The notes below the pieces were generated by a model, which had not been told where the DNA came from, made no database searches, and saw only the letters and a list, made by a program, of their open reading frames with translations. This document shows positions 47,204-54,872 of a stretch of DNA of 64,000 nucleotides, one piece after another (the first letter of the stretch is position 1; each line of letters opens with the position of its first letter). Position numbers and translations under genes: made by a program. Origin of the DNA: an uncultured Lachnospiraceae bacterium (GTDB lineage: Bacteria > Bacillota > Clostridia > Lachnospirales > Lachnospiraceae); contig CALWQT010000001.1 of assembly GCA_944383765.1 (NCBI GenBank), forward strand, positions 186,001-250,000, read 5' to 3'.

Positions 47204-47220
47204 GAAACAGCCCCCGTTAT
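47193..47220. terminator. Terminator between convergent sulfatase and flavodoxin genes
   Basis: ACGGGGGCTG (47193-47202) pairs perfectly with its complement at 47208-47217. A short T-rich run follows on the plus strand. Confidence 0.8.
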
Positions 47221-47262
47221 TTATACATCCCCTATCTACAGGTAGTTCCTTGAAATTTGGAC

Positions 47263-47820
47263 TCAGATGCTTTTTCCTAATTGTTCCGCTGACTCCAACT
47301 GATAGGGCTGCTTTAAAATATCACCGATTTCCATATTTCCACCGGCATAAATAATTCCCATATTTTTCCAGTTTAAATGAGAAACCAATCCTTCATAAAA
47401 AGCTTTAACTGGAGAAAAATTATTTTCTGTATTGCCTTCAGCAGCCATGAGTAGGACACATTCCTTTTTCGGATTTTGATAATCCGGATTCAATTCTGCT
47501 ACGGCAAACAGGCGGTCAAATGCAGATTTCAGCTGACCGCTGATGCCCCAGTAATACATGGGGGAAGCAAGAACGATAACATCGGCGGTTCTGTACACAG
47601 GATAAATTTTTGCCATATCATCGTGTTGCACACAGGGAAAAGATTCATCTTTTCCACCTTTGCAGCATCCTAAACAGCCATGGATATTCATGGTCTGCAG
47701 ATCAAAACAGATAACCTCATGGCCGACAGATTCAGCTCCTCTGGTGAAAGAATGGATTAGTTCCTTGGTGTTGCCCGTTAAACGGGGACTTCCATTTAAG
47801 ATACAGATTCTTTTGCTCAT
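47263..47820 (-). CDS. Flavodoxin-family NAD(P)H-dependent FMN oxidoreductase
   Basis: The 185-residue protein has the flavodoxin-like fold of NAD(P)H-dependent FMN reductases: ICILNGSPRLTGNTKELIHSF at the N-terminus binds the FMN phosphate, and VLASPMYYWGISGQLKSAFDRL lines the isoalloxazine. A cysteine group (GCLGCCKGGKDESFPC, about residues 47-62) resembles that of the iron-sulfur flavoprotein group but is not the full compact motif. The start follows GGAGGTAAC. It is divergent from an HxlR regulator, and such pairs respond to electrophiles or disulfide stress; the natural substrate is unknown. Confidence 0.87.
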   Translation of the reverse strand: MSKRICILNGSPRLTGNTKELIHSFTRGAESVGHEVICFDLQTMNIHGCLGCCKGGKDESFPCVQHDDMAKIYPVYRTADVIVLASPMYYWGISGQLKSAFDRLFAVAELNPDYQNPKKECVLLMAAEGNTENNFSPVKAFYEGLVSHLNWKNMGIIYAGGNMEIGDILKQPYQLESAEQLGKSI

Positions 47821-47859
47821 ATACTTGTTACCTCCTGAATTTATGCTATAATTATAACA

Positions 47860-47883
47860 GTACATATAATTTAATTATAGTAC
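47860..47883. promoter_or_regulatory. Candidate HxlR operator (distal)
   Basis: A near-palindrome with GTAC at both ends and TATAATT/AATTATA arms lies midway between the divergent flavodoxin and HxlR genes. HxlR/YodB-type sites commonly contain TACTAT or its complement, as here. Confidence 0.5.
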
Positions 47884-47894
47884 GCACATTTTTG

Positions 47895-47909
47895 TTAGAT
47901 ACTATCTAA
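47895..47909. promoter_or_regulatory. Candidate HxlR operator (proximal)
   Basis: TTAGATA-C-TATCTAA is a perfect 7-bp inverted repeat ending one base before the AGGAG ribosome site of the HxlR gene, a place suited to self-repression. Confidence 0.55.
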
Positions 47910-47922
47910 AAGGAGAGTATAT

Positions 47923-48264
47923 ATGTTTAAAGACTATATAGAAAATTCGAATTTTGAAGACACTGGTTTTAGTTATACCTTATCCCTGATCAGTGGAAAG
48001 TATAAAATGGTGATTCTTTATTGTTTAATGGAGTTTCAGGTAGTCAGGTACAATGAACTGAAGAGATATATAAAATCCATTTCCCATAAAACCCTCAGTA
48101 CTTCGTTGAAAGAGTTGGAAAAAGATGAACTGATCATACGGAAAGAATATCCGCAGATACCGCCTAAAGTGGAGTACAGCCTTTCAGAAAAAGGTCAGTC
48201 TCTTATGAAAATTTTAGACTTATTATGTGTGTGGGGAGAAATTCATAAAGATAAGGGAAAATAG
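47923..48264 (+). CDS. HxlR-family transcriptional regulator
   Basis: The 113-residue protein is a winged helix-turn-helix of the HxlR type: YTLSLISGKYKMVILYCLM, then RYNELKRYIKSISHKTLSTSLKELEKDELIIRKEYPQIPPKVEYSLSEKG, the DNA-binding and wing regions. Some HxlR proteins sense quinones or electrophiles through an N-terminal Cys near the start; here the only cysteines lie in the dimer region (YCLM, LLCVWG), so the sensing mode may differ. AGGAGAG precedes the start. It is divergent from the flavodoxin-like reductase, its likely target. Confidence 0.9.
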   Translation: MFKDYIENSNFEDTGFSYTLSLISGKYKMVILYCLMEFQVVRYNELKRYIKSISHKTLSTSLKELEKDELIIRKEYPQIPPKVEYSLSEKGQSLMKILDLLCVWGEIHKDKGK

Positions 48265-48275
48265 AAGATGATAAA

Positions 48276-48312
48276 GAAAGAGAGTGCAAATGGCTTCGCC
48301 GCTTGCACTCTC
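48276..48312 (-). terminator. Terminator of proC
   Basis: GAGAGTGCAA (48280-48289) pairs perfectly with TTGCACTCTC (48303-48312). On the minus strand the stem is followed by a T-rich run (CTTTCTTTATC). Confidence 0.75.
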
Positions 48313-48330
48313 AGTAAAAATAGATTGTGA

Positions 48331-49128
48331 TCAGGATCTGCCCCGTTCAATGGCGTCAATGGCATCAATGACAGCGCTTCGGAAACCATGCCGTTCCAAT
48401 TCTGCCACACCTACGATAGTGGTACCGCCTGGAGAGCAGACGGCATCCTTCATGGCGCCGGGGTGGTTCCCTGTTTGGAGTTGAAGAGAACCGGTTCCGA
48501 TCACCATCTGACTGGCCAGACGGTAGGCGGAAGCTCTGGGAAGTCCCTGCTTGACAGCGCCGTCAGCTAATGCCTCCAAAAACATACTGGCAAACGCAGG
48601 CCCACAACCGCTTAAGGTTCCGGCCACAGAAAGCTGGGATGTTTCTACTTCTTCAATCAGGGCGATAGAAGAAAAAAGTTCTTTAAAATCAGAGAATTCT
48701 TCTTCTGTCAGAGAGTGGCGGCGTTCACAGATGATAATTCCTTCCCCTACGGATACCGGGGTATTGGGAATGGTACTTAAATGATGGGTTCCGGGTGCCA
48801 GGATAGACTCATAAGTCTCAAAGGGACAGCCTGCAGCTACAGAAATCACGATTTTTTCTGACAGAATCTGGCGGATGGGTTCCGTCACTTCCTGGATCAG
48901 ATAAGGCTTGACTGCCAGGATGATCATGTCAGAATGTTCTGCAACTTCAACAGCACTCCGGCATGGGTGAACAGACCGGGAATCTGCGTTTTTTTTCAGC
49001 TTTTCCCAGTTTTTGGCACAGACATAGATCTGTTCCGGACGGATAGCCTGTTTGGATAACAGACCGTCAGCCATTGCCTGTGCCATATTTCCAAATCCGA
49101 TAAAACCGATATTCCTTTCTTTGAACAT
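48331..49128 (-). CDS. proC: Pyrroline-5-carboxylate reductase
   Basis: ProC (265 residues) makes proline from pyrroline-5-carboxylate with NAD(P)H. The Rossmann loop GFIGFGNMAQAM lies at residues 8-19, AVKPYLIQEV follows the second strand, and the C-terminal helical domain carries the family signature: LSGCGPAFASMFLEALADGAV and SPGGTTIVGVAELERHGFRSA. The start at 49128 gives about nine bases after GGAAAGGA; a slightly longer start (49137) would sit on top of the ribosome site. It lies 30 bases downstream of a YbaK-family gene on the same strand and probably shares its promoter. Confidence 0.94.
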   Translation of the reverse strand: MFKERNIGFIGFGNMAQAMADGLLSKQAIRPEQIYVCAKNWEKLKKNADSRSVHPCRSAVEVAEHSDMIILAVKPYLIQEVTEPIRQILSEKIVISVAAGCPFETYESILAPGTHHLSTIPNTPVSVGEGIIICERRHSLTEEEFSDFKELFSSIALIEEVETSQLSVAGTLSGCGPAFASMFLEALADGAVKQGLPRASAYRLASQMVIGTGSLQLQTGNHPGAMKDAVCSPGGTTIVGVAELERHGFRSAVIDAIDAIERGRS

Positions 49129-49158
49129 AGTGATCATTCCTTTCCTGATAGAGTGATG

Positions 49159-49632
49159 TTACATAGCTTTACATACGTCAATCCACTGGAGCGCATGGGA
49201 ATATTGTTCCAGTTCGTCACAAGTCAGTTCAATAGCAGAATTGGAACTTCCGGCAGCGGGAAAAACGGTTTCAAACCGTTTCAGGGAAGTATCCAGGTAT
49301 ATATCTACATGAGGAGGATTGGCAAAGGGGCAGACCCCTCCTATGGCATGTCCGGTCATAGGTTCCACATCATCTCCGGACAGCATTTTTGCTTTCAGAC
49401 CGAAAAAGTGTTTATATTTACTGTTGTCGATTTTCTGGTCTCCGGCAGTGATCACCATAATACACCCGTCTCCTTCTTTCGTATAAAAAGAAAGGCTTTT
49501 GGCAATCCTGGCAGGTTCTGTTCCTACCGCTTTGGCAGCAAGTTCTACAGTGGCACTGGAAACAGGAAATTCCAGAATATCCTGTTCTCTGCCAAATTGG
49601 CGGAAATATTCTCGTACTCGTTCAATAGCCAT
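49159..49632 (-). CDS. YbaK/EbsC-family aminoacyl-tRNA deacylase-like protein
   Basis: The 157-residue protein has the YbaK/ProXp fold: TVELAAKAVGTEPARIAKSLSF with the conserved Lys, VITAGDQKIDNSKYKHFFG, and HAIGGVCPFANPP, the GG-xxPF motif of this family. Family members hydrolyse mischarged tRNAs (for example Ala- or Cys-tRNA-Pro). The start at 49632 is preceded by AGAGGATCA; the frame extends 15 codons upstream without a ribosome site. It precedes proC, 30 bases away, a sensible link between proline supply and tRNA-Pro quality control. Its divergent promoter overlaps that of topB. A second family member lies at 57161. Confidence 0.87.
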   Translation of the reverse strand: MAIERVREYFRQFGREQDILEFPVSSATVELAAKAVGTEPARIAKSLSFYTKEGDGCIMVITAGDQKIDNSKYKHFFGLKAKMLSGDDVEPMTGHAIGGVCPFANPPHVDIYLDTSLKRFETVFPAAGSSNSAIELTCDELEQYSHALQWIDVCKAM

Positions 49633-49654
49633 ATTATGATCCTCTTTTCTGTCT

Positions 49655-49676
49655 GGCGGCGTCAGCCGCCTTTTCA
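49655..49676 (-). other. Leader hairpin of the YbaK-like gene
   Basis: GGCGGC and GCCGCC around a four-base loop, between the minus-strand promoter and ribosome site. On the plus strand the same repeat is followed by TTTTC and could block transcription entering topB. Confidence 0.5.
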
Positions 49677-49685
49677 TCGTTTATA

Positions 49686-49714
49686 ATTGTATCATTGATA
49701 TTCCAAATTTTCAA
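49686..49714 (-). promoter_or_regulatory. Promoter of ybaK-like/proC
   Basis: On the minus strand TTGAAA (49709-49714) and TACAAT (49686-49691) are separated by 17 bases. It overlaps the topB promoter on the other strand. Confidence 0.65.
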
Positions 49715-49723
49715 TGTTATAAT
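49695..49723 (+). promoter_or_regulatory. Promoter of topB
   Basis: TTGATA (49695-49700), 17 bases, TATAAT (49718-49723). Twenty bases are shared with the opposing promoter, so RNA polymerase cannot bind both at once. Confidence 0.7.
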
Positions 49724-49790
49724 AGGAAAGCCTGTCGGCTGATACTGCCGGCGGACAGGTATCATCAGAAAGAAAGAGGCAATACCTCAT

Positions 49791-51899
49791 ATGAAATCAT
49801 TATATATTGCAGAAAAACCCAGCGTAGCGCAGGAATTTGCCAATGCGCTGAAAATAGGAGGACGGCGTCAGGACGGATATCTGGAATCAGAGAGTGCCAT
49901 TGTCACATGGTGTGTGGGCCATCTGGTCACCATGAGTTATCCGGAAGCCTATGACCTGAGATTCAAACGATGGAGTCTGGATACCCTTCCTTTTTTACCT
50001 AAGGAATTCAAATATGAAGTGATCGAAGGGGTGAAAAAACAATTCCAGATTGTGAAAGAGTTATTAAACCGCCCAGATGTGGATACCATATATATATGTA
50101 CAGACTCGGGAAGGGAAGGGGAATATATTTACCGGCTGGTGGATCAGATGGCCGGAGTGCATGGGAAGACAAGAAAGCGTGTCTGGATTGATTCCCAGAC
50201 GGAAGAAGAAATCTTAAGGGGAATCCGGGAAGCGAAAGACTGGTCAGAATATGATAATTTATCTGCTTCCGCTTATCTGAGAGCAAAGGAAGATTACCTG
50301 ATGGGAATTAATTTTTCCCGCCTGCTTACCCTAAAATATGGTCCATCCATTTCCAGCTATCTGAAGACAAACTGGACAGTATTGTCGGTAGGACGGGTCA
50401 TGACCTGCGTACTGGGGATGGTAGTGAGACGGGAAAGGGAAATCCGTAATTTTGTTAAGACGCCATTTTACCGTGTGATCGGAAGTTTTGGGCAAGAGGA
50501 ACGGAAAATAGACGGAGAATGGAAGAGTACGGAAGGCTCCAGGTATTTTCAATCTCCATGTTTGTATAAGGAAAATGGATTTAAGGAAAAGAAATATGCC
50601 CAGGAACTGATTGACCGGTTGTCCCAGACAGAACCTGCTCAGGGAATCCTGACCGGTATGGAGAAAAAGAAGGAGACAAAAAATCCGCCCCTTCTTTATA
50701 ATCTGGCGGAACTGCAGAATGACTGCTCGAAAATGTTTAAGATCAGTCCGGATGAAACCTTAAAGATCGTTCAGGAATTATATGAAAAGAAACTGGTAAC
50801 ATATCCCAGGACCGATGCCAGAGTACTGTCAACAGCTGTGGCAAAAGAGATTTATAAAAATATCGGGGGATTAAAAGGGTATGCTCCTTTGAGCGCTTTT
50901 GCAGACGAGATTATGGAAGCAGGCTCGTATAAGGGGATTGCCAGAACCAGATATGTGAATGATAAACAGATTACGGACCATTATGCCATCATTCCCACAG
51001 GTCAGGGCCTGGCAGCTCTGAGAAATGTAAAAGGTCTTTCTGCCAGTGTATATGAAGTGATAGCCAGACGGTTTTTAAGTATCTTTTATCCTGCGGCTGT
51101 TTATCAGAAATATGGACTGGAGATTACCATGGAACCGGGAGAAGGGAAAAAAGAATGCTTTTTTTCCAATTACCGGGTACTGATGGAACCGGGGTATCTG
51201 AAAGTAGCAGTTTCCCCAGGCAGGAAAAAGGAAGAAAATCCGGATTCGGGAACCACAGCTGCAGAAGATCCGGAATTCCTGGAAATGCTGAAAACCATGA
51301 AGAAGGGAATGGCGCTTCCGCTTTCAGGCCTTGCCATAAAAGAAGGAGAAACGTCGCCGCCAAAACGTTATACGTCGGGTTCCATGATCCTGGCCATGGA
51401 AAATGCTGGGCAGCTGATTGAAGATGAGGAATTGCGGGCCCAGATCAAAGGAAGCGGAATCGGGACCAGCGCTACCAGGGCAGAGATATTAAAAAAGCTG
51501 GTAAATATCAAATATCTGAGCTTGAATGGGAAGACCCAGGTAATCACCCCTACGCTGCTTGGGGAGATTGTATTTGATACGGTAAATGCATCGATCCGCC
51601 AGCTGCTGAACCCGGAATTGACTGCCAGCTGGGAAAAAGGATTGACTTATGTGGCAGAAGGAAGTATTACTCCAGAAGAATATATGGAAAAATTGGAAAA
51701 ATTTGTGGCGGGAAGAACCTATTATGTGATACAATTGAGAAATCAGTATGATTTGAGGTCTGCATTTGATGCAGCTGCCGTAAATTATCAAAAAAGCAGC
51801 TCCCAGACACGGGATAGAAACCGTTCTGGACAAAAAGCTGGGACAGAAAAGGAGAAGAATCATGCAAAAACAAGATATGACGATTCAGGCACTGTTTGA
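49791..51899 (+). CDS. topB: DNA topoisomerase III (type IA)
   Basis: The 702-residue enzyme passes single strands through a transient break. The TOPRIM domain shows SLYIAEKPSVAQEFANAL and YICTDSGREGEYIYRLV, and the catalytic tyrosine lies in KKLVTYPRTDARVLS (about residue 340). Downstream blocks YTSGSMILAMENAG and GIGTSATRAEILKKL are typical of the type IA gate. The C-terminus is short, with no zinc fingers, as in TopB. The ribosome site is only a modest AGAAAGAGG. Its end overlaps the next gene by 38 bases. Type IA enzymes also occur on conjugative elements, but no other transfer gene is near. Confidence 0.92.
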   Translation: MKSLYIAEKPSVAQEFANALKIGGRRQDGYLESESAIVTWCVGHLVTMSYPEAYDLRFKRWSLDTLPFLPKEFKYEVIEGVKKQFQIVKELLNRPDVDTIYICTDSGREGEYIYRLVDQMAGVHGKTRKRVWIDSQTEEEILRGIREAKDWSEYDNLSASAYLRAKEDYLMGINFSRLLTLKYGPSISSYLKTNWTVLSVGRVMTCVLGMVVRREREIRNFVKTPFYRVIGSFGQEERKIDGEWKSTEGSRYFQSPCLYKENGFKEKKYAQELIDRLSQTEPAQGILTGMEKKKETKNPPLLYNLAELQNDCSKMFKISPDETLKIVQELYEKKLVTYPRTDARVLSTAVAKEIYKNIGGLKGYAPLSAFADEIMEAGSYKGIARTRYVNDKQITDHYAIIPTGQGLAALRNVKGLSASVYEVIARRFLSIFYPAAVYQKYGLEITMEPGEGKKECFFSNYRVLMEPGYLKVAVSPGRKKEENPDSGTTAAEDPEFLEMLKTMKKGMALPLSGLAIKEGETSPPKRYTSGSMILAMENAGQLIEDEELRAQIKGSGIGTSATRAEILKKLVNIKYLSLNGKTQVITPTLLGEIVFDTVNASIRQLLNPELTASWEKGLTYVAEGSITPEEYMEKLEKFVAGRTYYVIQLRNQYDLRSAFDAAAVNYQKSSSQTRDRNRSGQKAGTEKEKNHAKTRYDDSGTV

Positions 51900-52533
51900 C
51901 CTGACAAATACCGTAAGCCGTAAATGGCTGGAAGCTTATACCTATCCGTGGGAAGTCCTTCCTCATATCGGAGAGATCATTGAGGAAATTGCCAAAATCC
52001 TTCCTCAGGACGAATATCAGCGTATCGGGAAAAATATGTATGTGCACAAAAGCGTAAAACTGCCGCCGACAGCGGCTATCAAAGGACCGATGCTGATCTG
52101 TCCGGATGTAGAAGTGCGGACAGGGGCTTTTATCCGGGGCAATGTAATCATTGGGGGAGGCTGTGTGATCGGAAATTCGGTGGAGATTAAAAACGCCATT
52201 TTATTTGATCATGTTCAGGTGCCTCATTATAATTATATTGGAGATTCCATTCTGGGCTGCAGGGCTCATTTTGGGGCAGGTTCTCTTACTTCCAATGTAA
52301 AGTCAGATAAAACTCTGGTGAAGGTTCATGGGGCTGACGGAGATATTGAGACAGGGTTGAAAAAATTCGGAGCCATGGTAGGCGATGGAGCAGAGATTGG
52401 CTGTAATGCAGTTCTGAATCCTGGAACGATCATCGGCAAACGCGCCAGTGTATATCCCCTTTCTTCTGTAAGAGGCTGTGTAGATGCTGATTGCATTTAT
52501 AAAAAGCAGGGAGATATTGTAGTCAGACAATAA
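51862..52533 (+). CDS. Left-handed beta-helix (hexapeptide repeat) protein, nucleotidyl/acyltransferase-like
   Basis: The 223-residue protein has an N-terminal helical part (about 60 residues, with LTNTVSRKWLEAYTYPWEVL) and a C-terminal hexapeptide-repeat beta helix (from about residue 75: AIKGPMLICPDVEVRTGAFIRGNVIIGGGCVIG), of the kind found in GlmU and acyltransferases. Such proteins are often annotated as UDP-N-acetylglucosamine pyrophosphorylase-like, but no pyrophosphorylase P-loop domain (GxGTRM) is present, so a nucleotide transfer function is unlikely; an acetyltransferase or sugar-binding role is more plausible. GGAGAAG precedes the ATG, which overlaps topB by 38 bases. Confidence 0.78.
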   Translation: MQKQDMTIQALFDLTNTVSRKWLEAYTYPWEVLPHIGEIIEEIAKILPQDEYQRIGKNMYVHKSVKLPPTAAIKGPMLICPDVEVRTGAFIRGNVIIGGGCVIGNSVEIKNAILFDHVQVPHYNYIGDSILGCRAHFGAGSLTSNVKSDKTLVKVHGADGDIETGLKKFGAMVGDGAEIGCNAVLNPGTIIGKRASVYPLSSVRGCVDADCIYKKQGDIVVRQ

Positions 52534-52552
52534 TCCCGGCCATAGGACGTGT

Positions 52553-52583
52553 AAAAAGCCGCTGAATGTTCAGCGGCTTTTTT
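52553..52583. terminator. Bidirectional terminator between beta-helix and LysR genes
   Basis: A 14-bp stem (52553-52566 with 52569-52582) has A-runs on one side and T-runs on the other, so it can end transcription from both strands. It overlaps the LysR stop codon. Confidence 0.88.
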
Positions 52584-53493
52584 AGAACAGACCATCATAG
52601 TCGCAAAAACTGTCATTTTTTGATGACCGGCACATATCTGCAAAATCCTGTAAAGGGGGAGAAAGGATTTTATCCCGGTGGCGGACAATATAGAAGAAAC
52701 GCCGGAATTCCAGACTTTCGGCCTGACATTCCCATACCAGTCCTTTTTCAATAGGAAATTTTACCATTCGTCTGGGAAGGATTGAGATGCCCAGCCCGTG
52801 TATCACACCGTTTACCAGAGCTGTGGTGCTGGTCCCTTCCCACATGGGCGAGATAAAAATGCCGCATTGCTGAAGAACGCGGTCAGCAGCTTCTCTGGCG
52901 CCGCTTCCTGGTTCCCTCAGGAGAAATTTCTGATGCTGCAATTCCTCTAAAGAGAATACATATCCGGGACAGAACGGTTCCCTGGCAGGGCAGATGATGG
53001 TGAGATAGTCTTCCATATAAGGTTCTGCGATCAGAGCTTCCCGGTATACAGGACTTTCCGTAAGGGCCAGGTCCAGTTCATTATTGATCAGCTTATCCTC
53101 CAGAATACTGGAAGGGCCCGTGAAAATCCGGATATCAGCATCAGGGTGAGAGGAACAGAATTGTTCCGCATAGGCGGGCATGAACTGGGAACCAATGGTA
53201 ATGCTGGTCCCGATCCGGAAGATGCCGGAACTGTTCCAATGGCAGAGAACCTGCTCCATATCATCAAACAGAACAGTCAGACGCATGGCATATTCCTGAA
53301 GGCGTTTTCCTGCTTCTGTGAGTTTCAGGCGTTTTCCGATCCGGTCAAATAAAGGAGTGCCGTAATAACGTTCCATTTCTTTGATTGCTACCGATACAGC
53401 TGGCTGGGCCATATATAATTGCCTGGCGGCCAGAGTGAGGTTGTTGCCGCAATGGCATACGGTGAGAAAAATGCGAATGTGACGTATAGTCAA
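52582..53493 (-). CDS. LysR-family transcriptional regulator
   Basis: The 303-residue protein has an N-terminal winged helix-turn-helix (HIRIFLTVCHCGNNLTLAARQLYMAQPAVSVAIKEMERYYGTPLFDR, key residues 4-50) and a C-terminal periplasmic-binding-like effector domain from about residue 90. The TTG start at 53493 is preferred because GGGAGGT lies seven bases upstream; the ATG at 53508 would place that site inside the coding region. It is divergent from two chromate transporter genes, which it probably regulates. The effector is unknown. Confidence 0.92.
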   Translation of the reverse strand: MTIRHIRIFLTVCHCGNNLTLAARQLYMAQPAVSVAIKEMERYYGTPLFDRIGKRLKLTEAGKRLQEYAMRLTVLFDDMEQVLCHWNSSGIFRIGTSITIGSQFMPAYAEQFCSSHPDADIRIFTGPSSILEDKLINNELDLALTESPVYREALIAEPYMEDYLTIICPAREPFCPGYVFSLEELQHQKFLLREPGSGAREAADRVLQQCGIFISPMWEGTSTTALVNGVIHGLGISILPRRMVKFPIEKGLVWECQAESLEFRRFFYIVRHRDKILSPPLQDFADMCRSSKNDSFCDYDGLF

Positions 53494-53516
53494 GGAAATA
53501 CCTCCCAATGGATTGC

Positions 53517-53545
53517 TTATAATAAAAACATTATGATTATTATAA
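53517..53545. promoter_or_regulatory. Candidate LysR operator
   Basis: TTATAATA (53517-53524) and TATTATAA (53538-53545) are perfect 8-bp arms 13 bases apart in the 121-base divergent region between the LysR gene and the chromate transporter genes. The region is extremely A/T-rich, which raises the chance of coincidence. Confidence 0.42.
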
Positions 53546-53614
53546 AATTATAATATTTTTATTATTTAAAAGCAAGAGGTATGATAAAGATATCAGAGAA
53601 AACAGGAGGAAATT

Positions 53615-54184
53615 ATGAAAGAGAAAAGCCATGTACTGAAAAAATTATTTTTATCCACTCTTTATCTCAGTACATTTACCTTTGGCGGAGGATATGTGAT
53701 CGTTACTCTGCTGAAAAACCGTTTTGTTGATGAGCTGCATTGGATTGATGAAAATGAAATGCTGGACCTGGTGGCGATTGCCCAGTCTTCCCCTGGAGCC
53801 ATTGCGGTGAATGGAGCCATTGTTGTAGGATATAAGCTGGCTGGGATACCGGGAATCCTGTGTTCCATTCTTGGGGCTATTATTCCGCCTTTTCTGATCC
53901 TGACGGCAGTTTCTTTTTTCTATGAGGCCTTTAAAGAAAATTTTATCATTCAGGCTATGCTGTCCGGTATGAAATCAGGAGTGGGAGCTGTGATCGCTTC
54001 TGTGGTATATGATATGGGCAGCGGTATTGTGAAAAAAAGGGACGGAGTATTGATCGGGGTTATGGGGGCTGCTTTCGTGGCCAATTATTTCTTTAAAGTC
54101 AATGTGATCTTTATTATTTTGGTTACAGCAGTTCTGGGAGCGGTCAGAACGATTATCAGGGAAAAGAAGGGGGGAAGGGCATAA
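53615..54184 (+). CDS. Chromate transporter, half subunit 1
   Basis: The 189-residue membrane protein belongs to the CHR family (short, single-domain form). It shows LSTFTFGGGYVIVTLLKNRF, the FGGG motif, and MLDLVAIAQSSPGAIAVNGAIVVGYKLAGIPG, typical of CHR domains. It has about five membrane helices. Short CHR proteins work as pairs of opposite orientation; the second half follows with a one-base overlap (TAATG at 54182-54186). The family exports chromate in some bacteria, but in gut anaerobes the substrate is uncertain. AGGAGGAAAT precedes the ATG. Confidence 0.88.
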   Translation: MKEKSHVLKKLFLSTLYLSTFTFGGGYVIVTLLKNRFVDELHWIDENEMLDLVAIAQSSPGAIAVNGAIVVGYKLAGIPGILCSILGAIIPPFLILTAVSFFYEAFKENFIIQAMLSGMKSGVGAVIASVVYDMGSGIVKKRDGVLIGVMGAAFVANYFFKVNVIFIILVTAVLGAVRTIIREKKGGRA

Positions 54185-54756
54185 TGGTATATCTTCAGCT
54201 GTTTTTGGCATTTCTCCAGATTGGGGCATTCAGCTTTGGAGGAGGATATGCTGCCATGCCGTTGATCCAGGCGCAGGTAATAGAACGGTATGGCTGGATG
54301 AATCCGGCGGAATTTGCAGATCTTGTGACCATTGCGGAGATGACACCTGGTCCTATTGCTGTGAATTCTGCTACTTTTGTGGGGAATCAGGTGGGAGGAA
54401 TCGGAGGAGCCCTGGTGGCAACAGCAGGCTGTATCCTGCCTTCCTGTATTTTTGTAACAGTTCTGGCTTATGTATATACAAAATACCGTACCATGGGGCT
54501 CCTTCAGGGAATTTTGGAATCCCTTCGGCCGGCAGTAGTAGCTATGATCGCCACAGCAGGACTTACGATTTTGATCCCTGCCTTTTTTGCCAGCGGGTCT
54601 GTGTCGTTTGCCAATGGGAATTTTCAGATACGCCCGGTCCTGTATTTTCTGGCAGCTCTATTTTTGCTGAGAAAGAAAAAGATAGATCCCATTAAAGTCA
54701 TGGTAGGCTGTGGGGTGGCAGAGGCGGTTGTACAGGTTGTTCAAACTTTTACTTGA
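54184..54756 (+). CDS. Chromate transporter, half subunit 2
   Basis: The 190-residue partner carries the same CHR landmarks: IGAFSFGGGYAAMPLIQAQVIERYGWM, then DLVTIAEMTPGPIAVNSATFVGNQVGG. With the preceding gene it forms the two-gene (split) version of a full-length CHR exporter. The start overlaps the stop of the first gene by one base, so translation is coupled. The last bases of the gene contain the -35 element of a promoter for the downstream MATE pump. Export of chromate or sulfate is inferred from the family only. Confidence 0.88.
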   Translation: MVYLQLFLAFLQIGAFSFGGGYAAMPLIQAQVIERYGWMNPAEFADLVTIAEMTPGPIAVNSATFVGNQVGGIGGALVATAGCILPSCIFVTVLAYVYTKYRTMGLLQGILESLRPAVVAMIATAGLTILIPAFFASGSVSFANGNFQIRPVLYFLAALFLLRKKKIDPIKVMVGCGVAEAVVQVVQTFT

Positions 54757-54781
54757 CGTCAGGCTAAGGCCATGATATACT
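54753..54781 (+). promoter_or_regulatory. Promoter of the MATE gene, upstream of a leader hairpin
   Basis: TTGACG (54753-54758), 17 bases, TATACT (54776-54781). The start is expected near 54788, directly before the hairpin at 54795-54852. Confidence 0.65.
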
Positions 54782-54794
54782 GTGAACGCTAAAC

Positions 54795-54852
54795 AGAGCT
54801 ATAGATTTTTCTGTTTCTGATTATAAACAGAAAAGTCTCTGGCTCTTTTTTT
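54795..54852 (+). terminator. Terminator-like hairpin in the MATE leader
   Basis: AGAGC and CTGTTT arms pair with AAACAG and GCTCT, with AAAA/TTTT between, in a stem of about 20 bp, followed by seven T residues. Eight bases separate the T-run from the ribosome site. It could be a terminator for chromate genes or an attenuator for the pump. Confidence 0.75.
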
Positions 54853-54872
54853 GTATAAAAGGAGGATAATTG

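Noticed and set aside
49791..51899. topB as part of a conjugative element
   Set aside because: Topoisomerase III genes are common on such elements, but no relaxase, coupling protein or type IV secretion gene is near, and the flanks are housekeeping genes.
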